Shown: one piece after another, positions 24,403-33,310 of the stretch
Numbering within the stretch: position 1 is the first letter of the stretch
Layout of the letters: every line of letters begins with the position of its first letter
NCBI RefSeq assembly: GCF_020268605.1
Contig: NZ_CP084222.1
Coordinates: 2,914,001-2,978,000, forward strand
Reading direction: 5' to 3'
DNA length: 64,000 bases
Origin: Arsenophonus apicola
GTDB taxonomy: Bacteria; Pseudomonadota; Gammaproteobacteria; Enterobacterales; Enterobacteriaceae
Position numbers and translations under genes: made by a program
Notes under the pieces: generated by a model
Database searches by the model: none
Told to the model about the DNA's origin: nothing
The model's input: the letters and a program-made list of their open reading frames with translations, nothing else

Positions 24403-25128
24403 ATGGCTAAATTAACTGCGAAACAGTTGGCAAAAACATACAAAAACCGTAAGGTTGTCGAAGATGTTAGCCTAGAAGTCAGTTCAGGTGAAATCGTTGG
24501 TTTACTAGGGCCAAACGGTGCAGGTAAAACGACAACCTTTTATATGGTAGTTGGTATCGTTCCTCGTGATATTGGAAAAATTACTATTGACGATGAAGAT
24601 ATCAGTTTGCTACCGCTGCATGAACGGGCTCGTAGAGGAATAGGCTATTTACCACAAGAAGCCTCAATATTTCGTCGGCTAAATGTTTACGATAATCTGA
24701 TGGCAGTATTAGAAATTCGTAAAGATTTAACATCTGAAGAAAAACAACAACGCGCCGAAGAATTGATGGAAGAATTTAGTATTACTCATTTAAGAAATAA
24801 TCTCGGTCAATCACTTTCTGGTGGGGAGCGCCGCCGAGTGGAAATAGCACGGGCATTGGCGGCTAATCCTAAATTTATTCTCTTAGATGAACCTTTTGCT
24901 GGTGTTGATCCGATTTCCGTATTAGATATAAAAAAAATAATCCAACACTTGAGAGATTATGGTTTAGGCGTGTTAATAACCGATCATAATGTCAGAGAAA
25001 CATTAGATGTTTGTGAACGCGCTTATATTGTCAGTCAAGGTCATCTTATCGCTCATGGAACCCCTAAAGCGATTTTAGAAAATGAGCAAGTCAAACGCGT
25101 CTATTTGGGAGAAGGTTTCCGCCTCTAA
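24403..25128 (+). CDS. lptB: LPS export ABC transporter ATPase LptB
   Basis: LptB is the ATPase dimer of the LptB2FG machine that extracts lipopolysaccharide from the inner membrane. The 241-residue product, the E. coli length, carries Walker A GPNGAGKTTTFYM (near residue 37), the signature SLSGGERRRVEIARAL, Walker B FILLDEPFAGVDP and the switch His in LITDHNVRET. lptF and lptG are not in this window. It is followed after 62 bp by rpoN. Confidence 0.98.
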   Translation: MAKLTAKQLAKTYKNRKVVEDVSLEVSSGEIVGLLGPNGAGKTTTFYMVVGIVPRDIGKITIDDEDISLLPLHERARRGIGYLPQEASIFRRLNVYDNLMAVLEIRKDLTSEEKQQRAEELMEEFSITHLRNNLGQSLSGGERRRVEIARALAANPKFILLDEPFAGVDPISVLDIKKIIQHLRDYGLGVLITDHNVRETLDVCERAYIVSQGHLIAHGTPKAILENEQVKRVYLGEGFRL

Positions 25129-25190
25129 CCGTGACTCATTAAAGTTGTAAATTTTTTATTATGTTATTCCCAAGAGGTTAAGCCAATTTT

Positions 25191-26630
25191 ATGAAACAGA
25201 GTTTGCAACTCCGACTCAGTCAGCAGTTGGCGATGACACCACAGCTACAACAAGCTATTCGTTTGTTGCAACTTTCAACATTAGAACTTCAACAAGAAAT
25301 TCAGCAAGCACTTGAAACCAATCCTTTACTTGAACAAGATGACCTCTACCAAGAAATCGAAACATCAGATATCAATGATAACGAGCCAGCGGCACTAGAT
25401 AGTTTTGAAGCAATTGAACAAAATGAGATGCCTAACGAATTGCCTTTAGATACTAACTGGGAAGAAATTTATATTTCAGATAGTCATTCAAAGCTAACCA
25501 ATAATTTTAGCGACAATGATTTTACCCTCTACCAAGGGGAAACGTTACAAACATTGCAAGATTATTTATCCTGGCAAGCATCGTTAACCCCCTTTACTGA
25601 AATAGATGCAGCAATTGCTACCGCCATTATTGATGCTATCGACGATTCCGGCTATTTTAGCACCACTATTGAAGATATTTATACCGGTTTAGCGCTAAGC
25701 GATATTACCCTGGAAGAAGTAGAAATTGTATTAAAACGGATCCAACACTTTGATCCGATTGGCGTTGCAGCAAAAAATTTACAAGACTGCTTACTTATTC
25801 AGTTATCAGCGTTACCTAACGAGACTCCTTTTCTAAAAGAAGCTAAACTAATAATTAACGACCATTTAGAATTACTTGGCAATCGTGATTTTCGGCAACT
25901 TAGCCGGAAAACTAAATTAAAAGAAACGGCTTTGAAAGAAGTTATCGCTATGATCCAACGATTAGATCCTAAACCTGGACAAATCATTCAAACTAAAGAA
26001 CCACAATATATTGTCCCAGACGCTCTAGTTCGTAAAATAGATAATGACTGGCAAGTAGCCCTTAATACTGAAAACATTCCACGCTTAAAAATCAATCAAC
26101 ATTATGCTTCTCTAGGCAAATACTCTAATAATGAAGAAGATAACCAATTCATCCGTAACAACTTACAAGAGGCGAAATGGTTAATAAAAAGTTTAGAAAG
26201 TCGTAATGAAACTTTATTAAAAGTTGCCCAATGTATTGTTGAAAATCAGCAAGAATTTTTTGAATATGGTGAAGAGCATATGAAACCTATGGTACTAGCG
26301 GATATTGCTTATCAGGTTGATATGCACGAATCGACGATTTCCCGTGTTACATCACAAAAATACCTTTATAGCCCAAGAGGTATTTTTGAACTGAAATACT
26401 TTTTTTCTAGCCATGTTAACACTGATACAGGAGGAGAAGCGTCTTCTATTGCTATACGCGCGCTAGTAAAAAAACTCATTGCGGCAGAGAACCCTGTAAA
26501 ACCCTTGAGTGATAATAAATTAACGAGCATACTAGCAGAACAGGGTATTCAAATTGCTCGTCGTACAGTTGCTAAATATCGAGAGTCTCTATCCATTCCA
26601 CCCTCTAATCAGCGTAAAAAACTGATTTGA
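25191..26630 (+). CDS. rpoN: RNA polymerase sigma54 factor RpoN
   Basis: RpoN directs RNA polymerase to -24/-12 promoters that need an enhancer-binding ATPase. The 479-residue protein has the glutamine-rich region I (MKQSLQLRLSQQLAMTPQLQ, residues 1-50), an acidic region II, the core-binding region, the helix-turn-helix and the C-terminal RpoN box ARRTVAKYRESLSIPPS (near residue 455). It is full length compared with E. coli (477). Which sigma54 regulons remain cannot be told from this window. Confidence 0.98.
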   Translation: MKQSLQLRLSQQLAMTPQLQQAIRLLQLSTLELQQEIQQALETNPLLEQDDLYQEIETSDINDNEPAALDSFEAIEQNEMPNELPLDTNWEEIYISDSHSKLTNNFSDNDFTLYQGETLQTLQDYLSWQASLTPFTEIDAAIATAIIDAIDDSGYFSTTIEDIYTGLALSDITLEEVEIVLKRIQHFDPIGVAAKNLQDCLLIQLSALPNETPFLKEAKLIINDHLELLGNRDFRQLSRKTKLKETALKEVIAMIQRLDPKPGQIIQTKEPQYIVPDALVRKIDNDWQVALNTENIPRLKINQHYASLGKYSNNEEDNQFIRNNLQEAKWLIKSLESRNETLLKVAQCIVENQQEFFEYGEEHMKPMVLADIAYQVDMHESTISRVTSQKYLYSPRGIFELKYFFSSHVNTDTGGEASSIAIRALVKKLIAAENPVKPLSDNKLTSILAEQGIQIARRTVAKYRESLSIPPSNQRKKLI

Positions 26631-26652
26631 ATTAACTGAGAAGGAAGATACT

Positions 26653-26940
26653 ATGGAATTTCAAATTACTGGACAAAATATTAAAATTACCGAAGCATTA
26701 CGCCAAACCGTTGAAGAAAAATGTTCAAAATTCGAACAATACTTTGACCATATCAATGGTCTTCATGTAATTTTAAAAGTACAGAAATTTAATCAAATTG
26801 CTGAAGCAACGGCGAAAGTGAATGGAGCGGAACTCCATGCTTCTGCTCAAGAAGATGATATGTATGCTGCTATTGATGCCATGGTAGAAAAAATGGCACG
26901 CCAGCTTACTAAATATAAAGAAAAATTGAAACAACATTAA
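26653..26940 (+). CDS. hpf: Ribosome hibernation promoting factor HPF
   Basis: HPF binds the 30S decoding channel and with RMF converts ribosomes to inactive 100S dimers in stationary phase. The 95-residue protein is the short HPF type, with MEFQITGQNIKITEALRQTV and DMYAAIDAMVEKMARQLTKYK as in E. coli. It follows rpoN by 22 bp and has a good AGAAGGA site. The order rpoN-hpf-ptsN-rapZ-npr is that of E. coli. Confidence 0.97.
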   Translation: MEFQITGQNIKITEALRQTVEEKCSKFEQYFDHINGLHVILKVQKFNQIAEATAKVNGAELHASAQEDDMYAAIDAMVEKMARQLTKYKEKLKQH

Positions 26941-27059
26941 TTTGTGTTATTAAACAACAAGGGCATATGACACTAAATATAGATTATTGATGCTAGTATC
27001 GTTCATACCAGATATTGATTATGGATATCTGGTATAATTGCCCAAAGTGAATAAATCCA

Positions 27060-27527
27060 ATGAATAGTGAAAAAAAATTATCATTAAGCTCGGTATTAAC
27101 ACCATCATGTACACTAAATAATGTACATTGTACGAGTAAAAAACGAGCACTAGAGATTATCAGTGAAGTTGCTGCTATTGAACTAAATGTGCCTGAAAAT
27201 ATTGTTTTTGACTCTTTACTAACCCGTGAAAAAGTCGGCACAACCGGTATTGGTGGGGGTATTGCAATACCTCATGGCAAATTAAATGACAGTAATTCAT
27301 CCGACGCAGTGGGTGTATTTCTTCATTTGGATGAACCTATTGCTTTTGATGCTATTGATAATCAGTCTGTTGATTTGCTGTTTGCATTATTAGTACCTTC
27401 AGAGCAATGTAAAACCCATTTACATACGCTCTCTTTAATTGCCAAACGGTTGGCTGACAAAAACTTATGTCGTCGTTTAAGGGCTGCGCAAAGTAATGAA
27501 GAACTCTATCAAATCATTACTGAATAA
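27060..27527 (+). CDS. ptsN: Nitrogen PTS enzyme IIA PtsN
   Basis: PtsN (EIIA-Ntr) is the terminal phosphoacceptor of the nitrogen phosphotransferase chain. It adjusts potassium transport and other stress responses according to its phosphorylation. The 155-residue protein has the active-site His72 in GGIAIPHGKL and closely follows E. coli up to ELYQIIT. It ends there, about 8 residues before the E. coli C-terminus. A 119-bp gap with no other feature separates it from hpf. Confidence 0.97.
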   Translation: MNSEKKLSLSSVLTPSCTLNNVHCTSKKRALEIISEVAAIELNVPENIVFDSLLTREKVGTTGIGGGIAIPHGKLNDSNSSDAVGVFLHLDEPIAFDAIDNQSVDLLFALLVPSEQCKTHLHTLSLIAKRLADKNLCRRLRAAQSNEELYQIITE

Positions 27528-27594
27528 CGGTTTTAAAAAATCTATGCCAAAAATAATGATTTTTTATTGTGAACAAACTTAAGGAGTATTACTC

Positions 27595-28449
27595 ATGGTG
27601 CTGATGATAGTCAGTGGCCGCTCTGGTTCAGGTAAATCTGTTGCTCTACGAGCACTGGAGGATATGGGTTTTTATTGTGTTGATAATCTGCCCGTTATTT
27701 TACTACCAGAATTAGCCAATACACTGGCTGAACGACAAACTTCAGCTGCTGTGAGTATTGATGTTCGTAATATGCCTGCCGATCCGGCAATTTTCGAAAA
27801 AGCGTTAAAAAATCTACCGGCTAATTTTTCCCCGCAATTACTTTTTCTTGATGCAGATCGTAACACTCTGATCCGAAGATATAGCGATACACGCCGGCTA
27901 CACCCACTCTCCAGCAAAAAGTTATCATTAGAAAATGCGATTGATGAGGAAAATGATTTATTAGAACCCTTGCGTTCACGAGCTGATTTAGTCATCGATA
28001 CCTCTGAAATGTCAGTGCATGAACTGGCTGAAATGCTAAGAGCTCGTTTATTAGGTAAGCGAGAACGTGAATTGACTATGGTATTCGAATCCTTTGGCTT
28101 CAAACATGGTATTCCGATCGATGCAGATTATGTCTTTGATGTACGTTTTTTACCTAATCCACACTGGGATCCCAAATTACGTCCTATGACAGGTCTCGAT
28201 CGTCCTGTTGCCGCCTTTCTTGACCGACATACAGAAGTGCATAATTTTATTTATCAAACACGTAGTTATCTTGAATTATGGTTACCCATGTTAGAATCGA
28301 ACAATCGTAGCTATTTGACGATTGCTATCGGTTGTACCGGAGGTAAACACCGTTCAGTTTATGTTGCCGAACAATTGGCTGATTATTTTCGTTCAAGAGG
28401 AAAAAATGTTCAGTCGCGTCATCGAACGTTGGAAAAAAGAAAATCATGA
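27595..28449 (+). CDS. rapZ: RNase adapter protein RapZ
   Basis: RapZ senses glucosamine 6-phosphate and, when it is plentiful, guides RNase E to the small RNA GlmZ, lowering GlmS synthesis. The 284-residue sequence is nearly colinear with E. coli RapZ: Walker A GRSGSGKSVALRALED, SIDVRNMPADP, RRYSDTRRLHPLSS and the C-terminal RNA-binding tail SRGKNVQSRHRTLEKRKS. Conservation of this tail suggests the GlmY/GlmZ circuit persists elsewhere in the genome. It overlaps npr by 4 bp. Confidence 0.98.
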   Translation: MVLMIVSGRSGSGKSVALRALEDMGFYCVDNLPVILLPELANTLAERQTSAAVSIDVRNMPADPAIFEKALKNLPANFSPQLLFLDADRNTLIRRYSDTRRLHPLSSKKLSLENAIDEENDLLEPLRSRADLVIDTSEMSVHELAEMLRARLLGKRERELTMVFESFGFKHGIPIDADYVFDVRFLPNPHWDPKLRPMTGLDRPVAAFLDRHTEVHNFIYQTRSYLELWLPMLESNNRSYLTIAIGCTGGKHRSVYVAEQLADYFRSRGKNVQSRHRTLEKRKS

Positions 28450-28718
28450 CCGTTTATCATCGCATTATTATAAAAAACCAGCAGGGTATGCATGCCAGGC
28501 CAGCAATAATGCTTTGTGAACTGATCCAACAGTTTGAATCTACGGTACTCTTGCGTAACTGCCATAATATTGAAGCTCAAGCAGATAGTGTCATAGCGAT
28601 GTTGATGCTAGATTCAGAGCAAGGTAGTTATATCGATCTTGAAGTAACGGGTCCAGATGAAGAACAGGCATTGGCAGCAATTATTCAACTTTTTCAGCAC
28701 AAACTTGAAGATGACTAA
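28446..28718 (+). CDS. npr: Nitrogen PTS phosphocarrier protein NPr
   Basis: NPr (PtsO) is the HPr-like carrier that passes phosphate from EI-Ntr (PtsP) to PtsN. The 90-residue protein has the phosphorylated His16 in NQQGMHARPAIMLCEL and the regulatory-site region DSVIAMLMLDSEQGS. ATG 28446 overlaps the end of rapZ by 4 bp, so translation is coupled. In E. coli yrbL and mtgA follow; here mtgA is elsewhere and yrbL is absent. Confidence 0.97.
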   Translation: MTVYHRIIIKNQQGMHARPAIMLCELIQQFESTVLLRNCHNIEAQADSVIAMLMLDSEQGSYIDLEVTGPDEEQALAAIIQLFQHKLEDD

Positions 28719-29017
28719 TCAATTTTCTATCGAAATGTCATGATATCGACATTATTCGTCAGCAAAATCACCTTTCATTACTGTTAAGCTCTATCAGCTA
28801 ACTCCATTTCTTAAAAAGCTAATATTAAAACGTTGAGGCAAATTGCAGCTAATGTCATTTTGCCACAACTTAAATGCTAGTGAGCTAACGGCAACAAAAT
28901 AGCTGTCTCTATCGTGCGGCCAATGTTGGCTGTTGCGATAAGATGCACGTTACCTTAATCGGCTAGTTTTTGCCCATTTTCGCATTCTTCATTAGCAATT
29001 TATTAGCAATAATTGGT
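28719..29017. other. Intergenic region npr-pmbA
   Basis: This 299-bp space lies between convergent npr and pmbA. A small stem (AATGTC 28734-28739 with GACATT 28748-28753) follows npr without a T-run. No gene is recognisable; in E. coli yrbL occupies this place after npr. Confidence 0.5.
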
Positions 29018-30367
29018 TTACTGCCCAGCTACATGCATTTCTGACAATAAAACCGAACCACATTGAATATTACTACGCGTTTCGATATCGTTGGCTATTG
29101 TTACAATATTAGCCCACATCTGTTTTAAATTACCGGCAATAGTAATTTCATTGACAGGATATTGTATTACTCCGTTTTCGACCCAAAATCCGGCCGCTCC
29201 TCGAGAATAATCCCCCGTTACCATACTCACTCCCTGCCCCATCAATTCAGTGACAACCAATCCTGTCCCCATTTCTTTTAATAAAGCAGCAAAATCTAAT
29301 CCTTGGCCGGCAATATGCCAATTATGGATACCACCAGCATGACCAGTACTCTGCAAGCTAAGCTTACGTGCTGAATAAGTGGTCAATAACCAAGTTTGTA
29401 ATATTCCTTGCTCAATAATATTACGTTGAGTGGTATTAACTCCTTCACTATCAAAAGGAGATGACGCAAGCCCCCCAATTTGATGAGGATTTTCTTGAAT
29501 GGTTAACCAAGCAGGAAAAATTTGCTTACCCAGGTTGTCTAATAAAAAAGAGGATCTTCGATAAATACTGGTACCACTAATCGCACCAACCAGGTGAGCA
29601 AACAAACCAGTTGCGACCTCAGCAGCAAAAATGACCGGTGTTTTCATCGTTGATAATTTACGCGGCGAAAGCCGGGCTACAGTTCGGCGAGCGGCCTCCT
29701 GTCCAACCCATTGCGGTGATTGTAAATCCTCTAAGCGGCGGGCAATGGTATAAGCATAATCTCGCTCCATCCCATCATTCTCCTGCGCAATCACACAACT
29801 TGACATTGAATGGCGGCTGGAGCAATAGCTCTGTAACATTCCGTGAGTATTACCAAACACTCTGATACCATAATGACTATTAAAGCTTCCTCCTTCGGTA
29901 TTTTTAATCCTCTTATCCGCATTTAAAGCAGATATTTCCGCTTCACTTGCCAATTTGATTGCCTTTTCGGTATCAATATCAAAGGGATAAAAGAGTTTTA
30001 AATCAGGCGATTGATAAGCCAAAAGTTCAGCGTCTGCTAAACCAGCAAAGGGGTCTTCTGAAGTATACTGGGCAATATCAATAGCGGCTTGCACCGTACG
30101 CTTAATGGCTTCCGGATGTAAGTTAGTCGATGACGCGCTGCCTTTACGTCGCTTATGATAAACCGTGATGCCGAGCGCACCATCACTATTAAACTCAATA
30201 TTTTCAGTTTCACCAAAACGGGTACTTACACTGATACCTGTTGATTTATTAATAGCCACTTCAGCTGCATCACAATGGGCTGTAGCGTAAGATAATGCAT
30301 ATGCAACTGTTTCTTCTAATTGTTTACGTTGTAATAAAACCTGTTCAGTCAAACTCATTGATATCAT
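29018..30367 (-). CDS. pmbA: Metalloprotease subunit TldE (PmbA)
   Basis: PmbA/TldE forms a heterodimer with TldD; together they degrade unfolded peptides and mature the microcin B17 precursor and the CcdA antitoxin. TldE itself lacks the metal site and acts as the partner subunit. The 449-residue protein matches E. coli PmbA closely (EFNSDGALGITVYH, SSFDSEGV-type motif SPFDSEGVNTTQRN, MGQGVSMVTGDYSRGAAGFW, IETRSNIQCGSVLL). It is divergent from yjgA, as in E. coli, and here lies only 1.5 kb from its partner gene tldD, whereas in E. coli the two are far apart. Confidence 0.97.
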   Translation of the reverse strand: MISMSLTEQVLLQRKQLEETVAYALSYATAHCDAAEVAINKSTGISVSTRFGETENIEFNSDGALGITVYHKRRKGSASSTNLHPEAIKRTVQAAIDIAQYTSEDPFAGLADAELLAYQSPDLKLFYPFDIDTEKAIKLASEAEISALNADKRIKNTEGGSFNSHYGIRVFGNTHGMLQSYCSSRHSMSSCVIAQENDGMERDYAYTIARRLEDLQSPQWVGQEAARRTVARLSPRKLSTMKTPVIFAAEVATGLFAHLVGAISGTSIYRRSSFLLDNLGKQIFPAWLTIQENPHQIGGLASSPFDSEGVNTTQRNIIEQGILQTWLLTTYSARKLSLQSTGHAGGIHNWHIAGQGLDFAALLKEMGTGLVVTELMGQGVSMVTGDYSRGAAGFWVENGVIQYPVNEITIAGNLKQMWANIVTIANDIETRSNIQCGSVLLSEMHVAGQ

Positions 30368-30540
30368 CCAAATATAGAAAATAAAATCAACTCAACCAAT
30401 ACCTATCTGCAGCAGAAAATAAATCCTCTATAGCATTAAATCTATTTTCCCAGTTACAATAGAGATAAGATGTTAACATACCAGACGACAGATTATTCTA
30501 AAATAAAATAATTCTGCGTTTTACTAAGAGGAAAGCCGCG

Positions 30541-31080
30541 ATGGCAAAACAGCCCAATAACTGGTTCGATGATAACGCCGATAATATCGATAAGGATGAA
30601 ATCATCTGGGTCAGTAAAAGCGAAATCAAGCGTGATGCCGAAGCGCTAAAAAAGCTGGGAGCTGAACTGGTTGAACTTAGTAAACATGAACTAGAACGAA
30701 TCCCCCTTGATGATGAACTACTAGCAGCCGTTGAATTAGCGCAAAAAATTAAGCGTGAAGGACGACGACGCCAGTTACAATTTATTGGTAAATTACTCAG
30801 AGCGCAAGATCCTCAACCTATTTATGATGCGTTGGATAAGCTGAAAAATCGGCACAATCAACAAATCGCTATATTACATAAGCTTGAGGCTTTACGTAAT
30901 CAATTACTAGAAAATAGCGATAATGCGATTGAAGATGTAATAGGTTTATTTCCCTTAGCCGATCGTCAACAGCTACGTACATTAATTCGTAATTGCAAAA
31001 AAGAAAGAGAGACAAATAAACCGGCTAAAGCTTATCGCCAACTCTTTCAGTACCTAAAAACACTATCTGAAAGCGCCTAG
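30541..31080 (+). CDS. darP: Ribosome biogenesis factor DarP (YjgA)
   Basis: DarP/YjgA associates with late 50S precursors and helps assemble the peptidyl transferase centre. The 179-residue helical protein begins MAKQPNNWFDDNADN (E. coli MTKQPEDWLDDVPGD-like) and contains SKSEIKRDAEALKKLGAELV and RRQLQFIGKLLR, the conserved DUF615 motifs. A strong GAGGAAA site precedes ATG 30541. It overlaps the barstar-family gene on the opposite strand by 4 bp at their 3' ends. Confidence 0.95.
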   Translation: MAKQPNNWFDDNADNIDKDEIIWVSKSEIKRDAEALKKLGAELVELSKHELERIPLDDELLAAVELAQKIKREGRRRQLQFIGKLLRAQDPQPIYDALDKLKNRHNQQIAILHKLEALRNQLLENSDNAIEDVIGLFPLADRQQLRTLIRNCKKERETNKPAKAYRQLFQYLKTLSESA

Positions 31081-31367
31081 ACTGGATCAGACTGGGAGGC
31101 TCGGCAATGAAATATTAATTGCCCTCCCAATGTGTGTTCCGCTTCTCTAAAAACCGTTATTACTTCAGCAAATTTTGTTAACTGATGTTGATTTATATGA
31201 GAAAAAATAACCTCTACCGGTAAAGCAATTTCCCCAGTCAACACATCCCACAGGGCATCCAAATTTTGGCCAAACCATTTTGGCAATTCAAAAACCAATA
31301 TCGCTTTTTGATAGAAATCAGCCAGATTGTCTATTTCACGAAAATCAAACTCAACACAATGCATCAT
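31077..31367 (-). CDS. Barstar-family ribonuclease inhibitor
   Basis: This 96-residue protein belongs to the barstar family (E. coli relative YhcO) and has no signal peptide, so it acts in the cytoplasm. The segment NLDALWDVLTG matches the binding helix of Bacillus barstar, with the two aspartates (here 37 and 41) that reach into the barnase active site, and FREAEHTLGG matches its FREAKAEG region. Its ATG directly abuts the TAA of the barnase-like gene upstream, so the pair is co-transcribed and coupled. The likely job is to neutralise any barnase kept inside the cell; this is inference from family and position. Confidence 0.92.
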   Translation of the reverse strand: MMHCVEFDFREIDNLADFYQKAILVFELPKWFGQNLDALWDVLTGEIALPVEVIFSHINQHQLTKFAEVITVFREAEHTLGGQLIFHCRASQSDPV

Positions 31368-31829
31368 TTAATTCACTCTTGAAAAGGTTTTATAATGATC
31401 TAAAGTTACATAAATCAATCCATCTGATGAGTAAAGCAGTCGATCACTACCTCGATGACCACAGTGATAATTGATATCAGCTTCATACCATTGGCGATCT
31501 GGCGCAAAAGGTAGTAATTTTTCTCGATTATTGTATCTATCGCCACCAATCGCTTTACCCGGCACAACCTGACATAAATTACCTTCTCTTGGGCTCCAGC
31601 CATTTTGTTGCGCTTTTCTTTTCGTAATATAAAAGTCAGGTAATCTATGATATTGCCGTAGATAATTAACCACATTTTGCTGTGCTGTTAACTGGTCAAT
31701 ATTGTGCACAGCTGTTGGCCTTTCCGCTTGGCCGATAACTTTTGCCTGCTGCAGACTATTCCATTTAAAGTAAACACCTGCCCCTATTAATATGGCTAAT
31801 ATTACCGAGATAACAATTTTTTTATTCAT
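31368..31829 (-). CDS. Barnase-type secreted ribonuclease
   Basis: This is a guanyl-preferring ribonuclease of the N1/T1/barnase family. ATG 31829 gives 153 residues with an N-terminal signal or anchor helix (about residues 4-21), then a domain strikingly like Bacillus barnase: LPDFYITKRKAQQNGW, GNLCQVVPGKAIGGD, WYEADINY and SDRLLYSSDGLIY. The catalytic set is complete: Glu116, Arg130 and His145 correspond to barnase Glu73, Arg87 and His102, and Lys70 to Lys27. Cys86 and Cys123 could form a disulfide in the periplasm. It is followed at once by its barstar-like inhibitor gene. Confidence 0.93.
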   Translation of the reverse strand: MNKKIVISVILAILIGAGVYFKWNSLQQAKVIGQAERPTAVHNIDQLTAQQNVVNYLRQYHRLPDFYITKRKAQQNGWSPREGNLCQVVPGKAIGGDRYNNREKLLPFAPDRQWYEADINYHCGHRGSDRLLYSSDGLIYVTLDHYKTFSRVN

Positions 31830-31849
31830 CCAATAATCCAAAAATTTTA

Positions 31850-33295
31850 TTATGTTGTTCCACCAACCGTCATACTATCGAGCTTTAATGTTGGTTGGCC
31901 AACACCAACAGGAATACTTTGCCCTTCTTTGCCACAAACACCTATCCCACTATCAAGTTTGAGATCGTTGCCAACCATGGAAATCTGCTGCATTGCTTCT
32001 TTCCCCGCACCGATTAATGTTGCTCCTTTTATCGGCTGCGTGATCTTCCCTTTTTCGATCAAATAGGCTTCCGCAGTGGAAAACACAAATTTGCCTGAGG
32101 TAATATCAACTTGTCCACCAGCAAAATTAGGTGCATAAATTCCACGCTCTACACTGGCTATTATCTCTTCAGGAGTTGACTGTCCCGCTAACATATAGGT
32201 ATTTGTCATCCGAGGCATCGGCAAATGCGCATAAGATTCACGGCGACCATTGCCAGTTGGCAAAACCCCCATCAAACGTGCATTCATTTTGTCTTGCATA
32301 TAACCTTTTAAAATACCATTTTCAATCAAAACATTATATTGACCTGGCACCCCCTCATCATCAATGGCTAAAGATCCTCTACGCCCGACTAGCGTCGCAT
32401 CATCAACTACGGTACAAAGTGGTGAAGCAACTTGTTGACCGATTTTGCCACTAAAGATGGATGTTCCACGACGATTAAAATCGCCTTCAAGACCATGGCC
32501 GACTGCCTCGTGTAGTAAGACACCTGGCCAGCCAGCACCTAGCACCACAGGCATTGTTCCTGCTGGCGCAGCAATTGCAGCAAGATTAACCAATGCTATG
32601 CGTACAGCCTCGCGGGCATAATATTCCGCCCGAGCCTCACCCTGAACTGTTTCAAGAAAATACTGGTAACCATAACGACCACCGCCGCCACTAGCCGCAC
32701 GCTCACGCTTGCCATCATGTTCGACTAGCACACTGACAGATAAACGTACTAGTGGGCGAATATCAGCCGCCAAAGTGCCATCTGTTGCAACGATAAGAAT
32801 ATGTTCATAAACGGCAGATAGCGTTACATCAACCTCTTGCACGCGAGGATCTTCGGCTCTAGCAATTTGATCAACACGCCGCAGCAAGGCTATTTTCTCT
32901 TCAGGACTCATTGTTTGCAGAGGATCAATCGCAGAGTATAAATGTTTAAAATCGACCTGATTAATTAGAGATACTTTGCCTTGTCCACCTTGATTTACAA
33001 TGCTTCGTGCTGCATTAGCGCTTTGCTGTAATGCCTGTAAAGTGATCTGATCAGCATAAGCAAACCCGGTTTTATCATCACGAATAGCGCGAATACCTAC
33101 ACCCTGATCAATATTGTAGGATCCTCTTTTTATAATACCGTCTTCCAATCCCCATGCTTCATGACAACTCGACTGAAAATAGAGATCGGCATAATCTAAA
33201 TGTCGCTCTGCAAGTGATGCTAAAATATCTTGCAAATGTTGATGATTAAGATCGTTTGATGTTAGCAAATATTCACTAACAGAGGTTAAACTCAT
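31850..33295 (-). CDS. tldD: Metalloprotease catalytic subunit TldD
   Basis: TldD carries the active-site metal of the TldD/TldE peptidase, which cleaves extended unstructured peptides. The 481-residue protein, the E. coli length, has the zinc motif HEAVGHGLEGD (HExxxH, near residue 262), the cysteine ligand in GVCGKEGQSIPVGVGQPT and a conserved C-terminus LDSMTVGGT. It lies 15 bp after the nitrilase gene and 20 bp before the barnase-like gene in a long minus-strand gene train that begins at mreB. Confidence 0.98.
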   Translation of the reverse strand: MSLTSVSEYLLTSNDLNHQHLQDILASLAERHLDYADLYFQSSCHEAWGLEDGIIKRGSYNIDQGVGIRAIRDDKTGFAYADQITLQALQQSANAARSIVNQGGQGKVSLINQVDFKHLYSAIDPLQTMSPEEKIALLRRVDQIARAEDPRVQEVDVTLSAVYEHILIVATDGTLAADIRPLVRLSVSVLVEHDGKRERAASGGGGRYGYQYFLETVQGEARAEYYAREAVRIALVNLAAIAAPAGTMPVVLGAGWPGVLLHEAVGHGLEGDFNRRGTSIFSGKIGQQVASPLCTVVDDATLVGRRGSLAIDDEGVPGQYNVLIENGILKGYMQDKMNARLMGVLPTGNGRRESYAHLPMPRMTNTYMLAGQSTPEEIIASVERGIYAPNFAGGQVDITSGKFVFSTAEAYLIEKGKITQPIKGATLIGAGKEAMQQISMVGNDLKLDSGIGVCGKEGQSIPVGVGQPTLKLDSMTVGGTT

Positions 33296-33310
33296 ATTTA
33301 TTTACTCTTT

